Shown here: piece after piece, positions 1 to 9,787 of the stretch
How positions within the stretch are numbered: the stretch's first letter is position 1
How the letters are laid out: every line of letters starts with the position of its first letter
Assembly (NCBI RefSeq): GCF_002088945.1
Contig: NZ_NCSU01000011.1
Coordinates: 620,001 to 684,000, forward strand
Reading direction: 5' to 3'
DNA length: 64,000 bases
DNA from: Henriciella pelagia
GTDB lineage: Bacteria; Pseudomonadota; Alphaproteobacteria; Caulobacterales; Hyphomonadaceae
Made by a program: the position numbers and the translations under genes
Notes under the pieces: generated by a model
The model's database searches: none
Told to the model about the DNA's origin: nothing
Seen by the model: only the letters and a program-made list of their open reading frames with translations

Positions 1-1286
1 CCGCCGATTATGATGGCTGGCGGGACCTGGGGCTACCCGGATGGGGATGGGACGATGTGCTGCCAGTCTTCCGCGAGATCGAAGACCATTTCCTGGGTGA
101 GACCGACATGCACGGCGCAGGCGGCGAATGGCGGGTTGAGCCGCCACGGGTGAAGTGGGACATTCTCGACGCTGTGCGGGACGCGGCCGAAGAGATGGGC
201 ATTCCGAAAACAGCCGATTTCAACACCGGCGACAATGAAGGCTCCAGCTATTTTCAGGTAAACCAGAAATCGGGCCGCAGATGGTCGGCAGCCCGCGGTT
301 TCCTCAAACCGGCGCTGCGCCGTCCAAATCTTCGGGTGGAAACCGGCGTCCTCGTTGACAGGCTGATACTGGAAGATGGCTGCGCCACGCAGGTTGAGTT
401 CAGGCAGAAAGGGCAGCGTTTTTCAGCCAGGGCAAACGCAGAGATCATCCTCTGCGCAGGCGCGATCGGAAGCCCCCAGATCCTGCAACGCTCCGGCATC
501 GGCCCCGCCGCACTGCTGAAGGGTGCTGGCATCGAATGCCAGATCGACCTGCCGGGGGTCGGTGCCAATCTTCAAGACCACCTCCAGCAGCGCGCAATAT
601 ACCGGGTGACCGGCACGCGAACGCTCAACCAGGTCTACTATTCAGCTTTCGGGAAAGTCTCGATGGCTCTCGACTACGCCTTTCGCCGTCGCGGTCCTCT
701 CACCATGGCACCATCGCAGCTCGGCATCTTCACCCGATCCAGTCCCGACGAGACGCGCGCCAACATCCAGTTCCATGTGCAACCGCTCTCGCTCGACAAG
801 TTCGGAGACCCGCTTCACCGCTTCCCGGCCATAACCGTCGCCGCCTGCAATCTGCGCCCGACGTCTCGCGGCACTATCCGCGTTGCGAGCGCCGATGCTA
901 TGGCGCCCCCTGTCATAGATCCGAACTATCTCGATACGGACGACGACCGACGCGTCGCCGCAGACGCCATCCGGGTCACGCGTCGCCTGATGTCCCAGCC
1001 GGCGTTGCGACGCTTCCATCCCGTCGAAAGTGTTCCCGGCGAAAGCGTTGGTGACGACCTTTCGAAACTGGCCGGCGATATCGGCACCACAATATTCCAT
1101 CCTGTCGGCACAGCCCGAATGGGGCCGCCTGGGGATCGGATGGCGGTTCTGGATGAGACGCTCAGGGTTCGCGGCATTGGCGGTCTGCGTGTCATTGACG
1201 CTTCCGTCATGCCCACCATCACATCCGGCAACACCAACACGCCGACCATCATGATCGCGGCGAAGGCAGCCGCGCTGATCAAATAA
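1..1286 (+). CDS. GMC family FAD-dependent oxidoreductase (5' partial)
   Basis: C-terminal part of a glucose-methanol-choline oxidoreductase, a FAD enzyme oxidising an alcohol or choline-like substrate. The frame is open from base 3 and already reads family sequence (DYDGWRDLGLPGWGW), so the N-terminal FAD Rossmann motif lies to the left of the window. The C-terminal signature is intact: a catalytic-His segment (FHPVGTARMG), then DASVMPTITSGNTNTP with the conserved Asn. No signal peptide can be judged. It stands alone before the nitrate operon, and nothing links it to nitrate use. Substrate is unknown; AlkJ- or BetA-like activity would be a guess. Confidence 0.9.
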   Translation, partial: ADYDGWRDLGLPGWGWDDVLPVFREIEDHFLGETDMHGAGGEWRVEPPRVKWDILDAVRDAAEEMGIPKTADFNTGDNEGSSYFQVNQKSGRRWSAARGFLKPALRRPNLRVETGVLVDRLILEDGCATQVEFRQKGQRFSARANAEIILCAGAIGSPQILQRSGIGPAALLKGAGIECQIDLPGVGANLQDHLQQRAIYRVTGTRTLNQVYYSAFGKVSMALDYAFRRRGPLTMAPSQLGIFTRSSPDETRANIQFHVQPLSLDKFGDPLHRFPAITVAACNLRPTSRGTIRVASADAMAPPVIDPNYLDTDDDRRVAADAIRVTRRLMSQPALRRFHPVESVPGESVGDDLSKLAGDIGTTIFHPVGTARMGPPGDRMAVLDETLRVRGIGGLRVIDASVMPTITSGNTNTPTIMIAAKAAALIK

Positions 1287-1664
1287 GACCGCGACACCGG
1301 CTTGCACAGCGACCAGATTGCGGCCCAGCCCGCAGTTGCTATTCGACTATTCGCACCCCGGACCTCGCTGGAGTCAGGCGAACCTCAACAAACAAATCTG
1401 TGCCTGCATCGCGGGCAAGTGTGTCCAAACCCCGTGCAATTCGCACAAGTTTCGGCACCGATGCGGACTGATCGAGTTTCCGGCGTTGCATCCAGGCGAC
1501 CATCATGGTGTTGCGGACTTATGACGACGTAGTCATGGGTCTCAGACGTCCGCCGAAGGACTTTTGAAGTGGCCGGCGCGCTCTCTGGTGAGCGAAGCGC
1601 CTCCTCAAAATCAAAAGTTCAACGCAGCCCCGACAGGGTCTGCCCCAATCGGCAGGATGTTTCC
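1287..1664 (+). promoter_or_regulatory. nrtA upstream and leader region
   Basis: A 378-base stretch without a credible gene, between the GMC gene and nrtA. It holds a near-palindrome GTGCAATTCGCAC at 1434-1446, two consecutive hexaloop hairpins at 1521-1561 followed by TTTT, and a third nested stem at 1575-1601. I see no convincing -35/-10 pair. The layout (operator-like palindrome, then structured leader, then operon) fits nitrate-responsive control by NasS/NasT encoded at 13.2-15.2 kb. That assignment is inferred. Confidence 0.5.
1521..1565 (+). promoter_or_regulatory. tandem hexaloop hairpins, candidate NasT (ANTAR) target with terminator-like end
   Basis: Hairpin 1 is ATGAC, loop GACGTA, GTCAT (1521-1536). 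Hairpin 2 is GTCC, loop GCCGAA, GGAC (1548-1561), followed directly by TTTT (1562-1565). Both loops have six bases with G at position 4. GCGGAC at 1513-1518 can pair instead with GTCCGC at 1548-1553, which would exclude hairpin 2, so two alternative folds are possible. ANTAR proteins are known to bind paired hexaloop hairpins that overlap terminators. Position 1 here is G, not the usual A, which lowers certainty. Confidence 0.45.
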
Positions 1665-3131
1665 ATGTTCAACATTTACGTTCGCACCAACAGCACCTCA
1701 CGCAGCGTCCTCGGCGCGGTCGCAGCCTCCTCTTTCCTCTTCATGGCCGCTTGCGGCGGCTCTGATACGACCGCACCGACCACGACCGCCACGCCATCGG
1801 CAACCCCATCAGACGCGCCCATCGTCATTCCGATGGAAGGGCTGGAGAAGACCGAACTCACCTTCGGCTTCATCAAGCTTACAGACATGGCACCACTCGC
1901 CATCGCCTATGAAAAAGGCTTTTTCGAAGACGAGGGTCTCTTCGTCACGCTCGAACCGCAGGCCAACTGGAAAGTGCTGCTCGACCGCGTGATCGATGGC
2001 GAGCTTGACGGCGCACACATGCTGGCAGGCCAGCCGCTGGCCGCAACCATCGGCTACGGCACCGAAGCACACATCGTGACGCCATTCTCCATGGATCTGA
2101 ACGGCAACGGCATCACCGTTTCCAATGATGTCTGGGCTGCGATGAAGCCGAACATTCCAACCATGGAAGACGGTCGCCCGGTACACCCGATCGGCGCAGA
2201 ATACCTGAAGCCTGTCGTCGACAGCTACAAGGCGGAGGGCAAGCCCTTCAACATGGGCATGGTATTCCCGGTCTCCACTCACAATTACGAACTTCGCTAC
2301 TGGCTCGCTGCGGGTGGTATCCACCCCGGCTATTATTCGCCGGATGACGTTTCCGGTCAGATCCAGGCCGATGCGCTGCTCTCGGTAACGCCGCCGCCAC
2401 AGATGCCTGCAACGCTCGAAGCCGGCACGATCTATGGCTACTGCGTGGGCGAACCCTGGAACCAGCAAGCCGTCTTCAAGGGCATCGGCGTCCCGGTGAT
2501 CACTGACTACGAAATCTGGAAAGACAATCCGGAAAAGGTCTTCGGCATCAACGCCGCCTTCGCAGAGGAAAACCCTGTCACGACGATGGCGATCACACGG
2601 GCGCTGATCCGCGCGGCCATCTGGCTCGACGAGAATGACAATGCCAATCGTCAGGAGGCGGTCGATATCCTGTCGCGGTCCGAATATGTCGGCGCGGACC
2701 GTGAAGTCATTGCGAATTCGATGACTGGCACGTTCGAATACGAAAAGGGCGACAAGCGCTACGTCCCCGACTTCAACGTCTTCTTCCGCTACAACGCGAC
2801 CTACCCGTTCTACTCCGACGCAGTCTGGTACCTCACCCAGATGCGCCGCTGGGGCCAGATCCCGGAGGGCAAGAGCGACGCCTGGTATGACGAGACGGCC
2901 AGGTCCGTCTACCGCCCCGACATCTACCTCAAAGCGGCCCGTTCCCTGGTGGATGAAGGCCTCGCCGATGAGGCGGACTTTCCGTGGGACAGTGACGGCT
3001 ACAAGGCCCCGCAGAGCGAATTCATTGACGGCATCACCTTCGATGGGCGCGCTCCGAATGCGTATCTGAGCAGCCTGCCGATCGGCCTCAAGGACGACCA
3101 GACCGTCTCGAACGGTGCCGTCTCAAACTAA
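1665..3131 (+). CDS. nrtA: nitrate ABC transporter substrate-binding lipoprotein NrtA
   Basis: Captures nitrate (possibly nitrite) outside the inner membrane and delivers it to NrtB. 488 residues. The chosen ATG has AGGA at 1654-1657, seven bases upstream. The N-terminus has a hydrophobic segment ending in FMAAC, a lipobox with Cys30, so the protein is probably lipid-anchored. A Thr/Ala/Pro-rich linker precedes the NrtA/CmpA-family domain, recognisable from [21 protein letters not shown] and GYCVGEPWN. It is the first gene of the operon nrtA-nrtB-nrtCD-GAF-nirB-nirD-nasA-cobA. NasS at 13.2 kb is its cytoplasmic paralogue. A bicarbonate ligand (CmpA-like) is unlikely given the neighbours. Confidence 0.92.
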   Translation: MFNIYVRTNSTSRSVLGAVAASSFLFMAACGGSDTTAPTTTATPSATPSDAPIVIPMEGLEKTELTFGFIKLTDMAPLAIAYEKGFFEDEGLFVTLEPQANWKVLLDRVIDGELDGAHMLAGQPLAATIGYGTEAHIVTPFSMDLNGNGITVSNDVWAAMKPNIPTMEDGRPVHPIGAEYLKPVVDSYKAEGKPFNMGMVFPVSTHNYELRYWLAAGGIHPGYYSPDDVSGQIQADALLSVTPPPQMPATLEAGTIYGYCVGEPWNQQAVFKGIGVPVITDYEIWKDNPEKVFGINAAFAEENPVTTMAITRALIRAAIWLDENDNANRQEAVDILSRSEYVGADREVIANSMTGTFEYEKGDKRYVPDFNVFFRYNATYPFYSDAVWYLTQMRRWGQIPEGKSDAWYDETARSVYRPDIYLKAARSLVDEGLADEADFPWDSDGYKAPQSEFIDGITFDGRAPNAYLSSLPIGLKDDQTVSNGAVSN

Positions 3132-3203
3132 CAGGTCAGCAAGGTGCCCGCCCCGCTGGGCCGGGCACCGGCGACCTCCAGACCTTACTGCAGGAGCATC
3201 CAA

Positions 3204-4325
3204 ATGTCCGCTGTACTCGCAACTGAAACAACCACAGAGCCCGACGTCGTCGAGCCGAAACCAGAGCCGGAGGCCGAAGTCACCAAAACCGACCGCAAGG
3301 AAAAATGGTTCGCCGCCATCAACAAGGCGTCCAAATTCCTTGATGTCTTCGCCCTGTCCTGGGTGACACCGTTGCTCATGATGGCCGCCGGTGATGGCGT
3401 GAAACGCAATCTCGGCCTGCTCTGGCAGCGCCTCGGTATTCCAATTGTCGCGATCCTCGTCTTTCTGGTGGCTTGGGCGCAACTGGCCCCGCAGGTGAAG
3501 ACCTCCCTCGGCGCGATCCCGGGCCCGGTCGAAGTGTGGGAACAGTATGGCGTCCTGCATCAGGACCATTTGCAGGAACAGGCCAAGGCTGATGCTTTCT
3601 ATCAGAGACAGGAACAGCGAAATGCCGCCCTCATCGCGGCAGGCCGTCCAGACGATGTCAGCGATGTCGGCTACACAGGCAAGAAGACCTATTATCAGCA
3701 GATCTGGACCAGCCTCCAGACCGTCTTCTTCGGCTTTTTCCTCGCCACGATCATAGCCGCCCCGCTGGGCATCATCATGGGCATGTCGCCCTCGATGAAT
3801 GCGGCGTTCAACCCCCTTATCCAGATCTTCAAACCGGTCTCACCGCTTGCATGGCTACCAATTGTAACCATGGTCGTTTCTGCAACAGTGGCAACGGATT
3901 CAGGCTGGTCGAAATCCTTCCTGACCTCGGCAATCACCGTCACGCTCTGTTCACTCTGGCCGACACTGATCAACACCGCCCTCGGCGTTGCGACCGTCGA
4001 CAAGGACCTCGTCAATGTCGGCAAGGTGCTGAAGCTCACGCCCTATACAAAGGTAACGAAGCTCGTCCTGCCATCCGCCCTTCCGCTGATCTTCACCGGT
4101 ATGCGGCTGTCACTTGGTGTCGGCTGGATGGTGCTGATTGCCGCTGAAATGCTGGCGCAGAACCCGGGCCTCGGAAAATTCGTCTGGGATGAATTCCAGA
4201 ACGGGTCATCCCAGTCGCTCGCCAAGATCATCGTCGCTGTTCTCACCATTGGTATCATCGGCTTCCTGCTCGACCGCGTCATGGTCGCGCTGCAGACGAT
4301 GTTCACCTTCTCATCAACCCGCTGA
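3204..4325 (+). CDS. nrtB: nitrate ABC transporter permease NrtB
   Basis: Inner-membrane channel subunit of the nitrate importer, 373 residues. The start has AGGAG at 3192-3196, seven bases upstream; an in-frame ATG at 3144 lacks this and would add a non-homologous tail. A charged acidic N-terminus (about residues 1-45) precedes the membrane segments. A long hydrophilic, Gln-rich insertion follows the second hydrophobic segment. The C-terminal half is a standard BPD permease domain with an EAA-like loop around VGKVLKLTPYTKVTKLVLPSALP, which contacts the ATPase. It lies 72 bases after nrtA and 15 before the ATPase gene. Confidence 0.93.
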   Translation: MSAVLATETTTEPDVVEPKPEPEAEVTKTDRKEKWFAAINKASKFLDVFALSWVTPLLMMAAGDGVKRNLGLLWQRLGIPIVAILVFLVAWAQLAPQVKTSLGAIPGPVEVWEQYGVLHQDHLQEQAKADAFYQRQEQRNAALIAAGRPDDVSDVGYTGKKTYYQQIWTSLQTVFFGFFLATIIAAPLGIIMGMSPSMNAAFNPLIQIFKPVSPLAWLPIVTMVVSATVATDSGWSKSFLTSAITVTLCSLWPTLINTALGVATVDKDLVNVGKVLKLTPYTKVTKLVLPSALPLIFTGMRLSLGVGWMVLIAAEMLAQNPGLGKFVWDEFQNGSSQSLAKIIVAVLTIGIIGFLLDRVMVALQTMFTFSSTR

Positions 4326-4340
4326 TCCGGAGACGAAGAG

Positions 4341-6050
4341 ATGGCTATCCTAGAACTGAAAAACGTCACCAAGGGTTTCGGCGAAGGCACAGACCGGATG
4401 GAGGTCCTCCAGGACATCTCCCTCTCGGTCGAGGAAGGTGAATTCGTCGCGATCGTCGGCTTTTCAGGGTCTGGCAAATCGACCCTGATCAACCTGATCG
4501 CTGGCCTTGAATTTCCTGACGAGGGCGAAGTCCTGATCAAGGGCACGCCTGTCGAGGGTCCGGGGCCGGAACGCGCAGTCTGCTTCCAGAGCTATTCGCT
4601 CATGCCCTGGATGTCTGTCGCGCAGAATGTCCAGCTTGCGGTCGATGCTGTCTTCACCAAAGAAGACAAGGCGAGCCGCAAGGCGCGCGCCGAGCGCTAC
4701 ATCGAAATGGTCGGGCTCGACCATGCCGCTGACCGTCGGCCGTCCGAACTGTCGGGCGGAATGCGTCAGCGTGTGGCCGTCGCCCGCTCGCTCGCCATGG
4801 ACCCTGAGGTCCTGTTGCTCGATGAGCCGCTGTCCGCGCTCGACGCCCTTACACGCGCCAATCTGCAGGATGAGATCACCGAAATCTGGGCGAAAGACCA
4901 GAAGACCGTCATCCTGATCACCAATGATGTGGATGAGGCGATCCTCCTTGCGGACCGGATCATCCCGCTCAATCCCGGCCCGAACGCCACGCTTGGACCG
5001 TCCTTCAAGGTTGACCTTCCGCGTCCGCGCGAGCGCACGGCGATGAATCATGACGAAGGGTTCAAGACGCTGCGCCGCGACGTCACCGCCTATCTGATGG
5101 ATGTCGGCATTGCAAAGAAGCGCGCCCAGGTCGAGCCGCCCCTACCAGATGTCACGCCGATCACGCTTGGCCGGCCAAAGGCCTATGCCGAAGCAGCCGA
5201 AACCACCGGCATCGCTGAACACCGCTATCTGGAATATTCCCAGGTCGACAAGGTGTATCCGACACCGAAAGGCCCACTCACCGTTGTCGATGATTTCGAC
5301 ATCAAGATTGCCAAGGGCGAATTCGTCTCAGTGATCGGGCATTCCGGCTGTGGCAAGTCAACCGTTCTGACCATGACCGCCGGCCTGAATGACGTATCCC
5401 GCGGCGGCATCATCCTTGACAACAAGGAAGTCTCAAGCGCTGGCCCGGACCGGGCTGTCGTCTTCCAGGCGCCGTCGCTCTTTCCATGGCTGACGGCAAA
5501 GCAGAATGTCGCTGTCGGTGTGGACCGGGTCTATCCAAAAGCAACGCAGGAAGAGCGCGAGCAGGTCGTCGAATACTATCTGCACAAGGTCGGGCTGGGC
5601 GACGCCATCGACAAGCGCGCCTCTGATCTCTCCAATGGCATGAAGCAACGCGTCGGCATCGCCCGCGCCTTTGCGCTCTCGCCAAAGCTGCTGCTGCTCG
5701 ACGAGCCATTCGGTATGCTGGACAGCCTCACGCGCTGGGAACTCCAGGAAGTGCTGATGGAAGTCTGGCAGCGCACGCAGGTGACCGCCATGTGCGTCAC
5801 CCACGATGTCGACGAAGCCATCCTGCTGGCCGACCGCATCATCATGATGACGAATGGGCCCAATGCCCGGATCGGCAAGGTGCTCAAGATCGACATCCCC
5901 CGCCCGCGCACCCGCAAGGCGCTGCTCGAACACCCGGACTATTACATGTACCGCGAGCAGGTTCTCGACTTCCTGGAAGATTATGAGACTGGCGCACACG
6001 GCAAGCAGAAGGCGCCAGCTCCCGACAAAAAAGTCGAGGAGGTCGCGTGA
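4341..6050 (+). CDS. nitrate ABC transporter ATPase, two fused ABC domains (NrtC/NrtD-like)
   Basis: Energises the NrtAB importer. 569 residues with two complete ABC domains in one chain. Domain 1 (about 1-235) has Walker [10 protein letters not shown], signature LSGGMRQRV and Walker [12 protein letters not shown]. Domain 2 (about 290-545) has [18 protein letters not shown] and [11 protein letters not shown]. The switch His of domain 1 is replaced by Asn (ITNDVDEA), whereas domain 2 keeps it (VTHDVDEA), so the two ATP sites are probably unequal. Cyanobacterial NrtC instead fuses one ABC domain to a substrate-binding domain; no such domain is present here. The stop overlaps the start of the next gene by one base. 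Confidence 0.92.
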   Translation: MAILELKNVTKGFGEGTDRMEVLQDISLSVEEGEFVAIVGFSGSGKSTLINLIAGLEFPDEGEVLIKGTPVEGPGPERAVCFQSYSLMPWMSVAQNVQLAVDAVFTKEDKASRKARAERYIEMVGLDHAADRRPSELSGGMRQRVAVARSLAMDPEVLLLDEPLSALDALTRANLQDEITEIWAKDQKTVILITNDVDEAILLADRIIPLNPGPNATLGPSFKVDLPRPRERTAMNHDEGFKTLRRDVTAYLMDVGIAKKRAQVEPPLPDVTPITLGRPKAYAEAAETTGIAEHRYLEYSQVDKVYPTPKGPLTVVDDFDIKIAKGEFVSVIGHSGCGKSTVLTMTAGLNDVSRGGIILDNKEVSSAGPDRAVVFQAPSLFPWLTAKQNVAVGVDRVYPKATQEEREQVVEYYLHKVGLGDAIDKRASDLSNGMKQRVGIARAFALSPKLLLLDEPFGMLDSLTRWELQEVLMEVWQRTQVTAMCVTHDVDEAILLADRIIMMTNGPNARIGKVLKIDIPRPRTRKALLEHPDYYMYREQVLDFLEDYETGAHGKQKAPAPDKKVEEVA

Positions 6051-6979
6051 TGGAAACGATTGTCGAAACACCGGTACGGACCTTCGTCTCCGCATCCGAA
6101 GTCTGGGTCCCGGAGGATGGAAAGCTCGTCTTTTCCGTCGGAAGCTATGGCGAGCTTTCTGACTTCGAACAGGCCTCCTCCGAGGAAAGTTTCGCGAAGG
6201 CGGAAGGCCTGCCCGGCAAAGCCTGGGACCTTGCGCGACCCGTCGTCCTGAAAGACCTGAGCGACCCGCTCTTCAAGCGCGCAGCGGCCGCCCGTCAGGC
6301 TGGCCTCACAAGCGCAGCCGCGATCCCCGTCTTTGCCGGGGACACGCTCAAGGCCGTGCTGGTCGTGCTGTGTAGCGACGACGCCGAGCGCATGGGTGCG
6401 ATCGAGCTCTGGGCCGAAAAGAACGGGCTCATGGTGCTTGAAGATGGCTATTACGGAGCTGCCAAGCATTTTGAATGGGTATCGCAGCACACGCACTTCC
6501 CGAAAGGCCAGGGCCTGCCCGGCGGCGTCTGGGCCTCATCAACCCCGATGCTGTTTCGCGACCTTGGCGCCGGATACCGCTTTGTCCGCGCCGACAGTGC
6601 CGGGCGGGCGGGTCTTACCACGGGTCTCGGCCTGCCGGTTGAAACACCATCGGGCGATGCAATCGTCCTCACGCTCCTGTCGGCGCGCGGTACGCCCATC
6701 GCGCGGCGTTTCGAGATCTGGGACGCGCGCCCGGCCGTCGTCGGGTCCGCCGGCAAAGCCGTTCTCGCCGACGGGGTCTGCGAACGCGACGGACCGCTCT
6801 GGGACGAAGACAAGCCACGCGAAGTCTTTGCCTATCGCGGTCTCATAGGCCGCGCCATCGGCGAGGGCCTGCCTGCCGTCTCCAGCGCACCGGCCGACAC
6901 GGCCGGATACGCATCCGCCGTCTGTTTTCCAATCTACCGGGGCGGCGAGCTTTCGCACGTCGTCGCCTGGTATTGCTGA
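6050..6979 (+). CDS. protein of three tandem GAF-like repeats in the nitrate operon
   Basis: 309 residues, function unknown. The chain is an internal triplication of a GAF-like module: about residues 18-121, 119-224 and 221-309. Shared blocks are GLPGKAW/GLPGGVW/GLIGRAI, AGLTSAAAIPVF/AGLTTGLGLPVE/AGYASAVCFPIY and IELW/FEIW. No signal peptide or membrane segment is seen, so it is cytoplasmic. GAGGAGG lies seven bases before the ATG; a GTG at 6047 is an alternative start. It is translationally coupled to the ABC ATPase and sits 12 bases before nirB, so a role as sensor or modulator of nitrate/nitrite flux is plausible but unproven. No output domain is visible. Confidence 0.7.
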   Translation: METIVETPVRTFVSASEVWVPEDGKLVFSVGSYGELSDFEQASSEESFAKAEGLPGKAWDLARPVVLKDLSDPLFKRAAAARQAGLTSAAAIPVFAGDTLKAVLVVLCSDDAERMGAIELWAEKNGLMVLEDGYYGAAKHFEWVSQHTHFPKGQGLPGGVWASSTPMLFRDLGAGYRFVRADSAGRAGLTTGLGLPVETPSGDAIVLTLLSARGTPIARRFEIWDARPAVVGSAGKAVLADGVCERDGPLWDEDKPREVFAYRGLIGRAIGEGLPAVSSAPADTAGYASAVCFPIYRGGELSHVVAWYC

Positions 6980-6991
6980 GGAGCCGTCGCA

Positions 6992-9430
6992 ATGCCCAAA
7001 CAGAAACTGGTCATCATCGGCGCTGGCATGGCAGCCGGCCGGCTGCTCGAACACCTGTTCGAAACTGCGCCCGATGCCTTCGACGTCACACTGTTCAATG
7101 CTGAGCCACGCGGAACCTATAACCGCATCATGCTGTCGCCCGTCCTGTCCGGCGAGAAGAGTTATGAGGAGATCGTCACTCATGATGACGACTGGTATAC
7201 CGAACATGGCGTAACCTGCCGGTTCGGTGAGCGTGTTGTCGCGATTGATCGCGAAAAGAAGATTGTGAGCGGCGAGAATGGCGATGTCCCATACGACAGG
7301 CTCGTCATCGCCACCGGTTCCAACCCGTTCATCATTCCCCTGCCCGGCCACGACCTGCCCGGCGTTCTCGCCTATCGCGATGCCGACGATACGGACCGGA
7401 TGATCGAAGCCTGCAAACCTGGCGCGAAAGCTGTGGTGATTGGCGGAGGCCTTCTCGGCCTTGAGGCGGCGGCGGGGCTTCGCCTTCGCGGCATGGACGT
7501 CACCGTCCTGCACCTGATGCCGACGCTGATGGAACGACAGCTCGACCCGTCCGCCGGTTACCTTCTGGAAAAGGAGCTTTCGGGCCGCGGCATCACCATT
7601 CGTACCGGCGCGAATTCCAAGGAAATCTACGGCAAGGACCGTGTCGAAGGCATCCGTCTCGACGATGGCACCGATCTGCCCGCGAGCCTCATCGTGATGG
7701 CCGTCGGCATTCGACCAAATGTCGCTGTCGCAAAGAATGCCGGCCTCGATGTCGGGCGGGGCATTCTGGTCGACGCAAGGATGCAAACCTCCGACCCCTC
7801 CATCTATTCGCTCGGCGAATGCGTGGAGTTCGAGGGCAACTGTTACGGCCTCGTCGCACCGCTCTACGAGCAGGCCAAGGTCTGTGCCGCTGCTTTGGCG
7901 GGATCGGCAGACCAGGCCTTTGTGCACACTGAGACAGCCACCAAACTCAAGGTCACCGGCGTCGACCTCTATTCGGCCGGTGACTTCACCGATGGCGACG
8001 ACCGCGACGAGATTGTTTTCCGTGACCCGGCCCGGCGCATCTACAAGCGCCTTGTCCTGAAGCAGAACCGCCTGATCGGCGCGGTCCTCTACGGCGAAAC
8101 CTCCGATGGGGCGTGGTTCTTCGACAAGATCAGGAAAGCCGAGGAAATCTTGCCCGAGGCTCGCGCGACCCTGATTTTCGGGCAGTCATTTGCCGGGGGC
8201 GCCCCCCTGGACCCTATGGCGGCCGTTGCAGCCTTGCCGGATGAGGCAGAGATCTGCGGTTGTAACGGCGTATCGAAGGGTCAGATCATCGGAGCCATCG
8301 ACAAGAATGGCCTCTGCGACCTCGACGGGGTTCGTGCCTGTACCAAGGCATCCTCATCCTGTGGAACCTGTACGGGCCTGGTCGAAAGCCTGCTCGCCTT
8401 CCGCCTGGGTGATGCATTTGCAGCGCCCGCGAAGAAGACCGTCTGCGGATGTACAGACCTCGGCCACGACGACGTCCGCCGTCTGATCGTTTCACAACAG
8501 CTGAAATCGATCCCGGCGGTGATGCAGGAGCTCGGCTGGAAGACATCCTGCGGCTGCGCCAAATGCCGCCCGGCGCTTAACTATTACCTGATCGCCAGCT
8601 GGCCGAACGAATATGTTGATGACGGCCAGTCCCGCTTCATCAATGAACGCGTTCACGCCAATATCCAGAAGAACGGCACATATTCCGTGGTCCCTCGCGC
8701 CTGGGGCGGGATGACCACTGCGGCAGAGCTGCGGGCCGTCGCAGATGTTGTCGACAAATTCAACATCCCGGCCGTGAAATATACCGGCGGACAGCGGATC
8801 GACATGCTCGGCGTCCGTAAGGAAGATCTTCCCGCCGTCTGGGCCGATCTCAATGCGGCTGGCATGGTCTCCGGCCATGCCTACGGCAAATCCCTTCGCA
8901 CCGTGAAAACTTGCGTCGGCTCGGACTGGTGCCGGTTCGGCACGCAGGATTCGACCGGCCTCGGCATCAAGCTTGAAAAGATGATGTGGGGGTCCTGGAC
9001 GCCGCACAAGGTGAAACTCGCCGTGTCCGGTTGCCCGCGCAACTGTGCTGAGGCGACGTGCAAGGATATTGGCGTGGTCTGCGTCGACAGCGGCTATGAA
9101 ATCCACTTCGCCGGCGCGGCAGGTATGGAAGTCCGGGGCACTGACCTGCTCACCAAGGTGACGACGGAGGCGGACGCGCTCGAAATGTGCGCAGCCCTGC
9201 TGCAGCTCTACCGCGAACAGGGCTTCTACCTCGAACGCATCTACAAATGGTCAGCACGCGTCGGAATCGAAAAAATCCAGGCACAGATCGTCGACGACGC
9301 TGAAAACCGCGCCGCGCTTTACGCCCGCTTCCTCGACTCCCAGCGCAATGCGCAGACCGACCCATGGGCGGAGCGCGCGAGCGGCCAGAAGGATGCGCAC
9401 GAATTCAGTGAACTGGTCCTGGCGGAGTGA
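6992..9430 (+). CDS. nirB: assimilatory nitrite reductase [NAD(P)H] large subunit NirB
   Basis: Reduces nitrite to ammonium in the cytoplasm with NAD(P)H. 812 residues. Order of domains: FAD-binding Rossmann (GAGMAAGR near residue 7), NAD-binding Rossmann (GGGLLGLEAA near 150), two BFD-like [2Fe-2S] Cys clusters (EICGCNG...CGTCTG and CGCTD...CGCAKC), then the nitrite/sulfite reductase half. The siroheme/[4Fe-4S] ligands are visible as TCVGSDWC near 640 and SGCPRNCAEATC near 680. GAGGAG precedes the ATG by eight bases. Siroheme is supplied through cobA downstream. Confidence 0.96.
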   Translation: MPKQKLVIIGAGMAAGRLLEHLFETAPDAFDVTLFNAEPRGTYNRIMLSPVLSGEKSYEEIVTHDDDWYTEHGVTCRFGERVVAIDREKKIVSGENGDVPYDRLVIATGSNPFIIPLPGHDLPGVLAYRDADDTDRMIEACKPGAKAVVIGGGLLGLEAAAGLRLRGMDVTVLHLMPTLMERQLDPSAGYLLEKELSGRGITIRTGANSKEIYGKDRVEGIRLDDGTDLPASLIVMAVGIRPNVAVAKNAGLDVGRGILVDARMQTSDPSIYSLGECVEFEGNCYGLVAPLYEQAKVCAAALAGSADQAFVHTETATKLKVTGVDLYSAGDFTDGDDRDEIVFRDPARRIYKRLVLKQNRLIGAVLYGETSDGAWFFDKIRKAEEILPEARATLIFGQSFAGGAPLDPMAAVAALPDEAEICGCNGVSKGQIIGAIDKNGLCDLDGVRACTKASSSCGTCTGLVESLLAFRLGDAFAAPAKKTVCGCTDLGHDDVRRLIVSQQLKSIPAVMQELGWKTSCGCAKCRPALNYYLIASWPNEYVDDGQSRFINERVHANIQKNGTYSVVPRAWGGMTTAAELRAVADVVDKFNIPAVKYTGGQRIDMLGVRKEDLPAVWADLNAAGMVSGHAYGKSLRTVKTCVGSDWCRFGTQDSTGLGIKLEKMMWGSWTPHKVKLAVSGCPRNCAEATCKDIGVVCVDSGYEIHFAGAAGMEVRGTDLLTKVTTEADALEMCAALLQLYREQGFYLERIYKWSARVGIEKIQAQIVDDAENRAALYARFLDSQRNAQTDPWAERASGQKDAHEFSELVLAE

Positions 9431-9452
9431 AGGCATGGATGGAGGATTTCCA

Positions 9453-9773
9453 ATGGAACGCTGGATAGACGTCTGCGTGGTCGATGACATTCCGGTCCGC
9501 GGGTCGCGTCGCACGCGCTTCAACGGTGTCGAGATCGCGCTGTTTCGCACGTCCGAAGATGCAGTCTACGCGATCGAAAACCGTTGCGCTCACAAGGGAG
9601 GACCTCTCAGCGAAGGCATCGTGCATGATTGTGCCGTGACCTGCCCGCTCCATAGCTGGGTGTTCGACCTTGCCACCGGAAAGGCGAGAGGCGCTGACGA
9701 AGGCCAGATACAGACCTATCCGGTTGAAGTGCGCGACGGGCGCGCCGTGCATGTCCGCTTCCCGGCCCGCTGA
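9453..9773 (+). CDS. nirD: nitrite reductase small subunit NirD, Rieske-type
   Basis: Small partner of NirB, 106 residues. The start is set by GGAGG at 9441-9445, seven bases before ATG 9453; the in-frame ATG at 9435 has no such site. It has a complete Rieske [2Fe-2S] ligand set, Cys45-x-His47 (CAHKGGPL) and Cys64-x2-His67 (CPLHSW). E. coli NirD lacks these ligands, so this version probably binds a cluster and relays electrons. It lies 22 bases after nirB and 14 before nasA. Confidence 0.93.
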   Translation: MERWIDVCVVDDIPVRGSRRTRFNGVEIALFRTSEDAVYAIENRCAHKGGPLSEGIVHDCAVTCPLHSWVFDLATGKARGADEGQIQTYPVEVRDGRAVHVRFPAR

Positions 9774-9787
9774 CGAGACGCGGCTGA

